From DATGEO01 sp035310015 (GTDB lineage: Bacteria > Chloroflexota > Dormibacteria > Dormibacterales > Dormibacteraceae), in contig DATGEO010000078.1 of NCBI GenBank assembly GCA_035310015.1, forward strand, positions 1-7,925: 7,925 nt of DNA. The letters run 5' to 3'. The notes beneath the pieces were generated by a model, which did not search any database, was not told the origin of the DNA, and worked only from the letters and a program-made list of their open reading frames with translations. Shown piece by piece: positions 1 to 5,969 of this stretch (the stretch's first letter is position 1; each line of letters opens with the position of its first letter). The position numbers and the translations under genes are program-made.

Positions 1-924
1 TTCCGCGCCGCATTCGACTGGTCGATCGCCCACGGCGACGCCCAGCGAGCGCTCCGCCTAGGCGCGGATTTCTGGCGCCTCTGGCAGATGCGCGGCCACC
101 TGCGAGAGGGCCGCACGCGATTGGACGCGATCCTTGCCATGCCGAAGTCGACCGAGCACCCGGAAGATCGGCTGCGGGCGCTCGAGGCCCTGGGCGGGGT
201 CATCTACTGGCTCGGCGACATGCCCGGTGCGCAGTCGGTGTATGACGACATCGTGGAGGCCGTCCGCAAGACGGGCGACGCCGCCCGCATCGCCGGCGCG
301 CTCTACAACGCCGCCTTTCCTCGGATGATCGACCGCAGGAGCGCGGACGGCGGCCTCACCCTGCTGCAGGAGGCGGTGCCGCTGTTCCGCGAGGCCGGCG
401 ACGAGGTCGGGCTGGCCCGGTGCCAGTGGGGCCTCGGCGCCGCGATGCAGGTCGCCGGTCGCTATCCCGAGGCGAAGGCCGCCCTCGACGAGGCGATTCC
501 GCTTTTCCGAAAGATCGGCGACCGGTTCAGCCTCGGCTGGACGCTGCACACGCGCACGGTGATCGCGACCCATGAAGGCGACGTCCAGGCGGCACGGGAC
601 TTCGTCTGCGAAGGGATGCGAATCTTCAAGGAGACCGGCGACCTGTCCGGGATGGCCCTGCTGCTCGACGACGCGGCGTCGGTCGAGATGAAAGCCGGCA
701 ATCGCGACCGCGCCCTGCGCCTCGCGGGCGCGGCGAGCGCGCATACCGCGGCGATCGGGGCCGGCCTCGGCGACGTACTCGGCGCCCAGGAGGGACGCAA
801 CTGGCTCGCCGACCTGGCGAGCGATGCCGACCGCAGGGCGTGGACCGAAGGCCAGGCGATGACGCTCGAGAACGCGATCGACTACGCGCTCTCGTCCGAC
901 CCGACGTCCAGTCCCGCTGCCTGA
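1..924 (+). CDS. TPR-repeat C-terminal part of a large signalling/regulatory protein (5' end outside window)
   Basis: The frame is open from base 1 and ends at TGA 922-924, giving 307 residues of a protein that begins upstream. It is almost wholly helical. Four repeats of about 37-40 residues end in a Gly-Asp (LGDMPGAQSVYDDIVEAVRK then TGD near residues 57-93, followed by EAGD, KIGD and ETGD repeats), and a fifth lies near residues 205-245. This is the tetratricopeptide pattern. The opening FDWSIAHGDAQRALRLGADF and the closing segment (RALRLAGAASAH, then WTEGQAMTLENAIDYAL) match the C-terminal halves of actinobacterial and Chloroflexi proteins that join a LuxR/SARP regulator or a class III adenylate cyclase to an NTPase and TPRs. 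The effector domain is not in the window, so regulator versus cyclase cannot be decided. The TPRs would bind partners or a ligand in the cytoplasm. The next gene converges on it with 18 nt between stops and no visible terminator hairpin. Confidence 0.85.
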   Translation, partial: FRAAFDWSIAHGDAQRALRLGADFWRLWQMRGHLREGRTRLDAILAMPKSTEHPEDRLRALEALGGVIYWLGDMPGAQSVYDDIVEAVRKTGDAARIAGALYNAAFPRMIDRRSADGGLTLLQEAVPLFREAGDEVGLARCQWGLGAAMQVAGRYPEAKAALDEAIPLFRKIGDRFSLGWTLHTRTVIATHEGDVQAARDFVCEGMRIFKETGDLSGMALLLDDAASVEMKAGNRDRALRLAGAASAHTAAIGAGLGDVLGAQEGRNWLADLASDADRRAWTEGQAMTLENAIDYALSSDPTSSPAA

Positions 925-942
925 GAGCCGGCAGAAGCCGCG

Positions 943-1719
943 TCAGGGCAGGCGGTCGATCCAGGCCGCCGTGCCGTACTTGGTCTCCACCAACCGCCGC
1001 GCCGCCTCGACCTCGGCCAGGGAGAGCTCGCTCGCCGTCGCGTCGTAATCGTCGGCGAACGAAGCCTCCAGGTGCTCGATCACCTGCGCGCACTCGAGCG
1101 GCGTGAACCACGATAGCGGCGACACCTCCTTCTCCGCGCTGCGTACGCCGCGCTCCGACAGCCGGTCGCGTCCGACCCGGATGAGCTGCGAGACGATGGC
1201 CACGTCCATCGAGTGCGCGACCGTCGTGTGATGCAGGACGAACCCGCGCCGCCGCGCCTGGGCCGCGCCGGCGATCTTGCCGCGCGGGGAGATGATGTCG
1301 TTGATCTCGCGGTACGAGGCGGGCACGCCCAAGGCCACAAACGCGCGCACGGCCCAGGCGTCGAGGGCGGCGTAGGACTGGCGGAAGCTGATGCCGGCGA
1401 CCGCCGAGCCAGGCAGGTACATCGAGTACGTGATGGTCGCGCCGGGTTCGCAGATCATCGTCCCGCCGCCGCTCATGCGCCGCGTCACCGTGAAGTCGAG
1501 CCGCCGCGCCGCGGCGCCGTCGACCTCGTTCACGACCGACTGGTGGGAGCCGATGACCAGGGCGCGCTCCGTCCACTCCCAGAACCGGATCAGCGGCTTG
1601 CGCCGGCCGGCGATCACGGCATCGAGCAGAACCTCGTCGAGCGCCATGTGCATGTGCGCGGAATGCGGCGAGGCGGGGACCAGTTCCCATTCGAGCTCAT
1701 TGAGCGCGGGGTGGTTCAT
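943..1719 (-). CDS. LplA-family lipoate-protein ligase (lipoyl/octanoyl transfer)
   Basis: A 258-aa cytoplasmic enzyme of the BPL/LplA/LipB fold, expected to activate lipoate or octanoate and attach it to lysines of E2 or GcvH lipoyl domains. Visible motifs are the substrate-binding RRMSGGGT (80-87), NDI (140-142), the lysine loop GKIAGAAQARR (147-157, K148 matching the conserved LplA lysine), HHTT (163-166), and a C-terminal KYGTAAWIDRLP. Octanoyltransferases of the LipM type carry a catalytic Cys just before the lysine loop; by my alignment this protein has Ser135 there, and its only cysteines (C90, C210) lie elsewhere. That favours an ATP-dependent ligase. The length fits the catalytic domain only: the accessory C-terminal domain of E. 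coli LplA (about 338 aa) is missing, as in archaeal LplA/LplB pairs, and no LplB is nearby. The ATG at 1717-1719 is the first Met in a good position. No clear Shine-Dalgarno sequence precedes it; CAGGAA lies 14 nt away. It is divergent from the MFS gene. Confidence 0.85.
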   Translation of the reverse strand: MNHPALNELEWELVPASPHSAHMHMALDEVLLDAVIAGRRKPLIRFWEWTERALVIGSHQSVVNEVDGAAARRLDFTVTRRMSGGGTMICEPGATITYSMYLPGSAVAGISFRQSYAALDAWAVRAFVALGVPASYREINDIISPRGKIAGAAQARRRGFVLHHTTVAHSMDVAIVSQLIRVGRDRLSERGVRSAEKEVSPLSWFTPLECAQVIEHLEASFADDYDATASELSLAEVEAARRLVETKYGTAAWIDRLP

Positions 1720-1745
1720 GCGCTCTGCCAGTATTCCTGAGGAAC
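1720..1745. promoter_or_regulatory. 26-bp divergent gap, possible back-to-back leaderless promoters
   Basis: The two opposing ATG codons (1719 minus, 1746 plus) are only 26 bp apart. The only A/T-rich core is AGTATTCCT at 1730-1738. On the plus strand TATTCC (1732-1737) ends 8 nt before the ATG. On the minus strand AATACT (1735-1730) ends 10 nt before its ATG. Both are imperfect -10 matches and no good -35 hexamer is visible on either side. On the plus strand GAGGA at 1739-1743 is a Shine-Dalgarno-like sequence only 2 nt from the ATG. The promoter call is an inference from geometry. Transcription could also start inside the opposite gene. Confidence 0.3.
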
Positions 1746-2909
1746 ATGTCCAGGCGAATCCTTTGGACGTTGTACGGGTCGAACTTCATCACCTCGGTGG
1801 GGATGTGGTTCTTCCTGCCGCTGCTGCCGATCTTCATCGGCCGCAAGGGCGGATCCGCCGCGCTCGTCGGCGCGGTGTTCGCAGCCGGGCTGCTGGCCAA
1901 CGCCGGCATCCGCTACCCCGCGGGTTGGGCCGCCGACCGTTTCGGGACGCGAATCGTGATGGTGGCCTCGATGGGTGCCTACGCGGCCCTCTTCCTCGCC
2001 TACCTGCTGCCCCTTCCGCTCCCGCTGTTCATCGTGCTGCGGTTCTTCCACGGCGCGGCCGCGGGCGCGTTCTGGCCGGCGGCCAACGGGCTCATCGCCG
2101 AAGCCTCCAAGCCGGACCAGCGCGCGCGGGCCTACGGGATGATGCAGTCGACCAACATGGCCGGCATGCTGATCGGGCCGGCCGTCGGCGGCTTCATCGC
2201 GCTGTTCAATCTGGAGTCGACGTTTGTCATGTCGGCGGTGACGTGCGGCATCGCGGCCGCCGCGCTCGCGATGCTGCCTTCGGCGCACAGCGAGGTCGAG
2301 GTCGAGCCACCCACGCCGCAGAGCGCGCTTCGCATCGCGCGATCGTTGCTGCCGCTGATTCTTCTCGGCGCGGGCACGGCGTACGTGATCGGCACGTTCG
2401 ACACGATCTGGCCGCTGTACATGACATATCGCGGCGCAAGCACGCTGGCGGTCGGCGCCTCGTTCACAGCCTTCGCGCTGCCGGCGATGATCTTCAGCAC
2501 GCAGGCCGGCGCCCTGGGCGACCGGTTCGGCTTCCGCCGCGTCGTGATCGGAGCGCTCGTCGCCACCGCGCTCTTCTCCGCGCTTTATCCGTTCATCACT
2601 TCTTACTGGTGGCTGATCTGGCTTGGGCTCGTGGAGGGAGCGCTCACCGTCTCCGGCCAGCCGGTGCTCATCGCGCAGGTCAGCCGGGCGGCGCCTCGGG
2701 GCCAGCAGGGCCGCACGCAGGGGCTCTTCCAGACGGTGATGACCGCCGTGCAAATTGCGGGCTCGCTCGGCGGGGGCGCGCTCTTCGCGATCAGCCCGAC
2801 CTACGCGTTTCTCGCCATGACCGTGATCTGCCTTCTTGCGGCGGGGACGGCCTTTCTGCCGCGACCGGCGCAGCGGCGTAGCGTGAGCGAGGCGACGACA
2901 GGTTCGTAA
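1746..2909 (+). CDS. Major facilitator superfamily transporter, drug-exporter type, 12 TM
   Basis: A 387-aa inner-membrane protein of the usual MFS length, with about twelve hydrophobic spans in two six-helix halves. The loop between helices 2 and 3 has the family's motif A (GWAADRFGTR, 60-69). A second copy (GALGDRFGFRR, 255-265) sits at the same place in the C-terminal half. The segment LRFFHGAAAGAFWPAANGLI (98-117), followed by GMLIGPAVGGF (140-150), resembles the helix 4-5 region and motif C of proton-driven antiporters (DHA/YajR-like). A hydrophilic linker (HSEVEVEPPTPQ, 181-192) joins the halves. The probable role is proton-coupled efflux of a small molecule; the substrate cannot be read from sequence. 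The ATG at 1746 is preceded by GAGGA at only 2 nt. The next gene follows after 13 nt, so it probably heads a four-gene operon with the HELCE protein, phosphoesterase and propeller. Confidence 0.88.
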   Translation: MSRRILWTLYGSNFITSVGMWFFLPLLPIFIGRKGGSAALVGAVFAAGLLANAGIRYPAGWAADRFGTRIVMVASMGAYAALFLAYLLPLPLPLFIVLRFFHGAAAGAFWPAANGLIAEASKPDQRARAYGMMQSTNMAGMLIGPAVGGFIALFNLESTFVMSAVTCGIAAAALAMLPSAHSEVEVEPPTPQSALRIARSLLPLILLGAGTAYVIGTFDTIWPLYMTYRGASTLAVGASFTAFALPAMIFSTQAGALGDRFGFRRVVIGALVATALFSALYPFITSYWWLIWLGLVEGALTVSGQPVLIAQVSRAAPRGQQGRTQGLFQTVMTAVQIAGSLGGGALFAISPTYAFLAMTVICLLAAGTAFLPRPAQRRSVSEATTGS

Positions 2910-2911
2910 CC

Positions 2912-2918
2912 GAGGGAG
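2912..2918 (+). promoter_or_regulatory. Ribosome binding site of the HELCE-motif gene
   Basis: GAGGGAG lies 4 nt before the ATG at 2923 and is the strongest Shine-Dalgarno-like sequence in the window. An in-frame TGA at 2884-2886, with no ATG between it and 2923, fixes this start and rules out a longer N-terminus carrying a signal peptide. Confidence 0.6.
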
Positions 2919-2922
2919 CGCG

Positions 2923-3651
2923 ATGGCTGCAAACCGCGTCAATCCGATCCAGATCGTTCCGCTCTACGGCGTGGAGCTCGAAGCGCCGGCGCAGGCGCCG
3001 CAACTCACGTATCGCGGTGGCCCGCTCCTCACGTCGGTCCAGGTCTACACGTACTTCTGGGGCGCGGCGTGGACCCAATCGCCCCAGTCAGACCTCATCG
3101 ACCGCATCAACGCCTACTTCGACTACGTGCTGACGAGCCCGCTGCTCGACCAGCTGGCGGAGTACAGCGTCCCGGGCATGGCGATCGGACACGGAGCGCG
3201 GGCCGGTACGGCGACGGTCACCGACCGGTCGCCCGCCGCAACGGTCACCGACGCCGACATCCAGGCCTTCGTCCAGCAGCAGGTCCCGAACCCCGACCCC
3301 AACGGCCTGTACTTCGTGTACCTGCCGCCCGGCGTGGCGGTGAGCATGGACGGCGGCGCGTCGTGCTCGAGCTTCTGCGGCTATCACTCCGACATCGGCG
3401 GCACGACCTTCTACGCCGCGATGCCCTATCCCGACTGCTCCGGATGCGCGGGCGGGCTGGCGCCGTTCGACGCGCTCACCTCGACGAGCTCGCACGAGCT
3501 GTGCGAAGCCATCACGGACCCTGTCGCCGGACAAAGCTGGTACGACGACTCCAACGGCGAGATCGGCGACATTTGCGCCTGGCGCACCAAGCAGCTGGGC
3601 GGCTACGTGGTTCAGCTCGAGTGGTCGAACGCGGCCGGGCAGTGCATCTGA
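2923..3651 (+). CDS. Conserved protein of unknown function with HELCEAITDP motif
   Basis: This 242-aa protein belongs to a family I recognise only as a conserved bacterial orphan group; I cannot name a function. From the N-terminus it has a LTYRGGPLLTSVQVYTYFWG block (28-47), an amphipathic stretch (SDLIDRINAYFDYVLTSPLL, 56-75), LYFVYLPPGVAVSMDGG (129-145), a Cys-rich CSSFCGYHSDIGG (148-160), MPYPDCSGCAGG (167-178), SSHELCEAITDP (189-200), and WYDDSNGEIGDICAW (206-220). There are seven cysteines (148, 152, 172, 175, 194, 218, 241). Block order and the 'pleasant' LTYRGGP start recall the plant PHI-1/EXORDIUM family, a distant and uncertain comparison. HELCE is HExxE rather than the HExxH of zinc proteases; H191, E192 and E195 with later acidic residues could bind a metal, but protease activity is unproven. 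There is no signal peptide. It follows the MFS gene by 13 nt and its stop lies 2 nt before the phosphoesterase ATG. Confidence 0.8.
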   Translation: MAANRVNPIQIVPLYGVELEAPAQAPQLTYRGGPLLTSVQVYTYFWGAAWTQSPQSDLIDRINAYFDYVLTSPLLDQLAEYSVPGMAIGHGARAGTATVTDRSPAATVTDADIQAFVQQQVPNPDPNGLYFVYLPPGVAVSMDGGASCSSFCGYHSDIGGTTFYAAMPYPDCSGCAGGLAPFDALTSTSSHELCEAITDPVAGQSWYDDSNGEIGDICAWRTKQLGGYVVQLEWSNAAGQCI

Positions 3652-3656
3652 GGATG
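3649..3656 (+). promoter_or_regulatory. Stop/Shine-Dalgarno/start junction coupling two genes
   Basis: In TGAGGATG the stop codon of the HELCE-motif gene (3649-3651) overlaps a GAGG ribosome-binding core, and the phosphoesterase ATG (3654-3656) follows at once. Terminating ribosomes could restart here, so the two proteins are probably made in linked amounts. This is inferred from spacing. Confidence 0.5.
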
Positions 3657-4619
3657 GCCGCGGCCAACCCCATCCGCCACGTCGTGATCATCGTCAAGGA
3701 GAACCACGGCTACGACAACTACTTCGGCGCGTTTCCGGGCGGCAACGGCGCCACCATGGCGCACAGCCCGAACCCGCCGCCGTCGGATCCTGACCATCGC
3801 CATGCCGCGTGGCTCACGCGCGACCAGACAGCCCCGCGCGTGCAGTTCCAGCAGGGTGACATCCCGAAGTACTGGGATCTGGCCACGAGCTACACGCTTT
3901 GCGACAACTACTACACGGACGTGGCCGGGCCTTCGACGCCCAACCACCTGATGCTGATCATGGCCGACTCGCCGCTCGTCGACAACCCGAAGACGAGCTA
4001 CCGCCAGAACCCCGGACCGCCCGTGTACGACCAGCCGAGCCTGCCGGCGCAGCTCGACGCGGCGGGTCTCACGTGGGCCAACTACGACGGCTACGCGTTT
4101 GAGTTCATCAAGTACACGGCGGGCAAGAAGAAGACGTGGCAGCAGTTCGCCACCGATGCCGCGTCCGGCAGCCTTCCCAGCGTCTCATGGCTCTACGCCG
4201 ACGAGGTCCTCAGCGAGCATCCCGCGGACACTGCCGCCGAGAAGAAGGCGGGCGCGGGCGACGTCACCAAGGGCATGCAGTGGACGGTCGACCAGGTCAA
4301 CGCGGTGATGTCCTCGTCGCTCTGGCAGTCCTCGGTCGTCTTCGTGACGTGGGACGACTGGGGCGGATGGTGGGACCACGTGACTCCGCCGGAGCTGGAG
4401 CAGTGGACCGACGGCACGCAGTTCCGGCTCGGCGGGCGCGTGGGGTGCCTGGTCATCAGCCCTTACGCGAAGCGCGGCTACGTGTCGCACGCCCAGCACT
4501 CGCACGTGAGCCTCGTACGGTTCTGCGAGAACACGCTCGGCCTGCAGCCGCTCAACGCTCGCACGACCGCATCCGATGGCATGGACGACTGCTTCGACTT
4601 CTCGCAAATCGTGGGGTAG
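3654..4619 (+). CDS. Phosphoesterase of the phospholipase C / AcpA acid phosphatase family
   Basis: A 321-aa hydrolase of the alkaline-phosphatase-like superfamily (Pfam phosphoesterase group), expected to cleave phosphate mono- or diesters using metal ions. Its core begins at once: HVVIIVKENHGYDNYFGAFP (9-28), with E16 and N17 at the family's metal-binding Glu-Asn. AGPSTPNHL (91-99) carries the expected nucleophile S94. SEHPAD (187-192), TWDDWGGWWDHVTPP (232-246, D234/D235 metal ligands), GRVGCLVISPYAKRGYVSH (261-279), SHVSLVRFCENTLGL (283-297) and DDCFDFSQ (311-318) complete the signature. Differences from common members are ENHGYD where many have ENRSFD, and S283 before H284 where Asp or Glu is usual. 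Secreted relatives normally carry a Tat or Sec signal; this one has none from the ATG at 3654, and upstream is the preceding gene. It lies 2 nt after the HELCE gene. Substrate is unknown; the small size suggests a phosphatase-like enzyme rather than a two-domain phospholipase C. Confidence 0.87.
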   Translation: MAAANPIRHVVIIVKENHGYDNYFGAFPGGNGATMAHSPNPPPSDPDHRHAAWLTRDQTAPRVQFQQGDIPKYWDLATSYTLCDNYYTDVAGPSTPNHLMLIMADSPLVDNPKTSYRQNPGPPVYDQPSLPAQLDAAGLTWANYDGYAFEFIKYTAGKKKTWQQFATDAASGSLPSVSWLYADEVLSEHPADTAAEKKAGAGDVTKGMQWTVDQVNAVMSSSLWQSSVVFVTWDDWGGWWDHVTPPELEQWTDGTQFRLGGRVGCLVISPYAKRGYVSHAQHSHVSLVRFCENTLGLQPLNARTTASDGMDDCFDFSQIVG

Positions 4620-4629
4620 GCTGTCCCCA
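4612..4629 (+). promoter_or_regulatory. Short hairpin around the phosphoesterase stop, just before the propeller start
   Basis: TGGGG (4612-4616) can pair with CCCCA (4625-4629), a 5-bp stem with an 8-nt loop that holds the TAG stop codon. The stem ends 2 nt before the propeller ATG, and no other ribosome-binding site is visible there. It has no U-tract, so it is not a terminator. It may be chance in G+C-rich DNA. Confidence 0.15.
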
Positions 4630-4631
4630 GG

Positions 4632-5969
4632 ATGGAGCCGGAGGACGCCGGTTTCCTCGAGCACCCCGCACGCGCGCGGCGGGCGAAGGCCCTCGGCGCG
4701 CTGTCCATCCTCGTGGTCGCGGTCGCCTGCATCGCCTACGCGCGGCCCTCGTTCTCGCTCGACGCGGCGCCGGCGCCGCCCCTGACTCATCCCGCGGCTA
4801 CGAGCTACCAGATCGCGGCCGTCGACTTCGTGACTCCCACGATCGGTTGGGTTCTCGTCGACCTCGACACGTCGGAGTTCACCGTGCTCGGCACGGCCAA
4901 CGCCGGCCGCACGTGGAAGGAGGAGCTGACCTCGGCGAGCGCGCGGCCCTCGGAGTACATGCGCTTCTTCAACCGCACGTCCGGCGTGATCGTCGCGCTC
5001 GGCGCTTACGCCACCGTCTTCGGCACCTCTGACGGCGGCGCCACCTGGACGGTGCGGCCCCTGGGCACCCCGGACTACGTGACCTCGGCCAGCTTCGTCG
5101 ACGCGACGCACGGGTGGGTGCTCGCGTACGCGCCCGGCGACGGCGGCCTCGGTCCGACGAACCTGTTCGCCACCACCGACGGTGGCGTCACCTGGCGCAA
5201 GCTCGGCCGGCCGGCCGGAGGCATCGCGCAGGCGTACGCCGTCACGTTCGCCGACCAGACGCACGGCTGGCTCGATGCGGTCGCGTCCGGTCCCTACGCC
5301 TACTCCACGTCGGACGCCGGGGCCACGTGGCGCCCCGACGCGCTGCCGGCGCCGGCGTCGGGGTGGCCGGTGCCGCGCGGCGCCTACTTCGTCGCCGCCC
5401 GGCCGACGCTCGGCGGAGGCGTGATCGTGACGGTGGTGAACTCCGCTCCCGTCCATGGCCGCAACGGCGCGGGGACGGCGGTGCTCAGCTTTCCGCCGCT
5501 GACGGTTCGCACCTTTGACGGAGGCAGCCCGGTCGAATACGTCTACAGCACCTTGGTCGACTCGGCGACGAACGGGATGCTCCACGTCGCCGGCACCAAC
5601 AACAGGCCGGGCCCGGTCACCTTCCAGGCCCAGCCGGCCAACCAGATCGGCTTCAGCTCGGCGGATGGCGGCGCGACCTGGTCGACGTTCTCGACACCCG
5701 CACCTGGCGGGACCATAGGCTACGCCGACGCGACGAGCTGGTGGTGGCTGGGGTCGGGTGTCGCGGCGCAGACGGCCGACGGCGGAAGGACCTGGTCGCC
5801 GGTGCAGCCGGATCCGGTCGCGCAGCCGCTGCCCGGCTCGCTCATCGTGCTCGACTCGGGCCACGCCTGGATCAGCGCGCTGGGCGCCGAGGGTCCAGTG
5901 CTCTTCACGACCTCCGACGGCGGCCACCGGTGGGACGAGGTGCGGCTGCCGCCGCTGACCGCCTCCTAG
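4632..5969 (+). CDS. Membrane-anchored Asp-box (BNR/YCF48-like) beta-propeller protein
   Basis: A 445-aa protein with a basic N-terminus (RARRAK, 14-19), one hydrophobic segment (about 21-38) and then a large domain expected outside the cytoplasm. C33 within VVAVAC could be a poor lipobox (Ala at -3), so a lipoprotein is possible but a membrane anchor is likelier. The domain holds seven Asp-box motifs of the form S/T-x-D-G-G-x-T-W, starting near residues 88, 132, 181, 226, 343, 381 and 427. Several blades also carry a GW strand motif (GWVLV 72-76, GWVLA 161-165, GWLDA 212-216). This is the pattern of sialidase/BNR, sortilin and YCF48 propellers, which mostly bind proteins or glycans. Catalytic sialidase residues are not evident, and nothing here suggests photosystem assembly. 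The 117-residue gap between boxes four and five holds a degenerate blade or insertion. The ATG at 4632 has only a weak AGG beside it. It ends the putative operon, 12 nt after the phosphoesterase. Confidence 0.85.
   Translation: MEPEDAGFLEHPARARRAKALGALSILVVAVACIAYARPSFSLDAAPAPPLTHPAATSYQIAAVDFVTPTIGWVLVDLDTSEFTVLGTANAGRTWKEELTSASARPSEYMRFFNRTSGVIVALGAYATVFGTSDGGATWTVRPLGTPDYVTSASFVDATHGWVLAYAPGDGGLGPTNLFATTDGGVTWRKLGRPAGGIAQAYAVTFADQTHGWLDAVASGPYAYSTSDAGATWRPDALPAPASGWPVPRGAYFVAARPTLGGGVIVTVVNSAPVHGRNGAGTAVLSFPPLTVRTFDGGSPVEYVYSTLVDSATNGMLHVAGTNNRPGPVTFQAQPANQIGFSSADGGATWSTFSTPAPGGTIGYADATSWWWLGSGVAAQTADGGRTWSPVQPDPVAQPLPGSLIVLDSGHAWISALGAEGPVLFTTSDGGHRWDEVRLPPLTAS
4893..5933 (+). repeat. Seven Asp-box repeats encoded within the propeller gene
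   Basis: Copies read TANAGRTW, TSDGGATW, TTDGGVTW, TSDAGATW, SADGGATW, TADGGRTW and TSDGGHRW. Start-to-start spacings are 44, 49, 45, 117, 38 and 46 residues, so the regular period is about 45 (one blade) with one double-length interval. The repeats are diverged at DNA level and are protein structural repeats, not a mobile or satellite repeat. Confidence 0.8.

Noticed and set aside
925..942. Terminator between the convergent TPR and lipoate ligase genes
   Set aside because: The 18-nt gap has only a short GCCGGC palindrome, with no stem-loop and no T-tract.
1391..2881. A 496-codon plus-strand frame over the lipoate ligase and MFS genes, and a 408-codon minus-strand frame at 1716-2942
   Set aside because: Both are low-complexity Arg-rich shadows of genes with clear family motifs in other frames.
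3493..3507. HELCE read as a zinc protease active site
   Set aside because: The classical motif is HExxH. HExxE with no clear third ligand is not enough for a protease name, so it is kept as an open question.
3069..3653. Upstream extension of the phosphoesterase frame by 195 codons
   Set aside because: It overlaps the HELCE gene in another frame and shows no motif. The family core starts immediately after the ATG at 3654.
4632..5969. Photosystem II assembly factor (YCF48/HCF136) or sialidase
   Set aside because: Asp-box repeats alone do not give either function. There is no photosynthesis gene nearby and no recognisable sialidase catalytic arginine triad.
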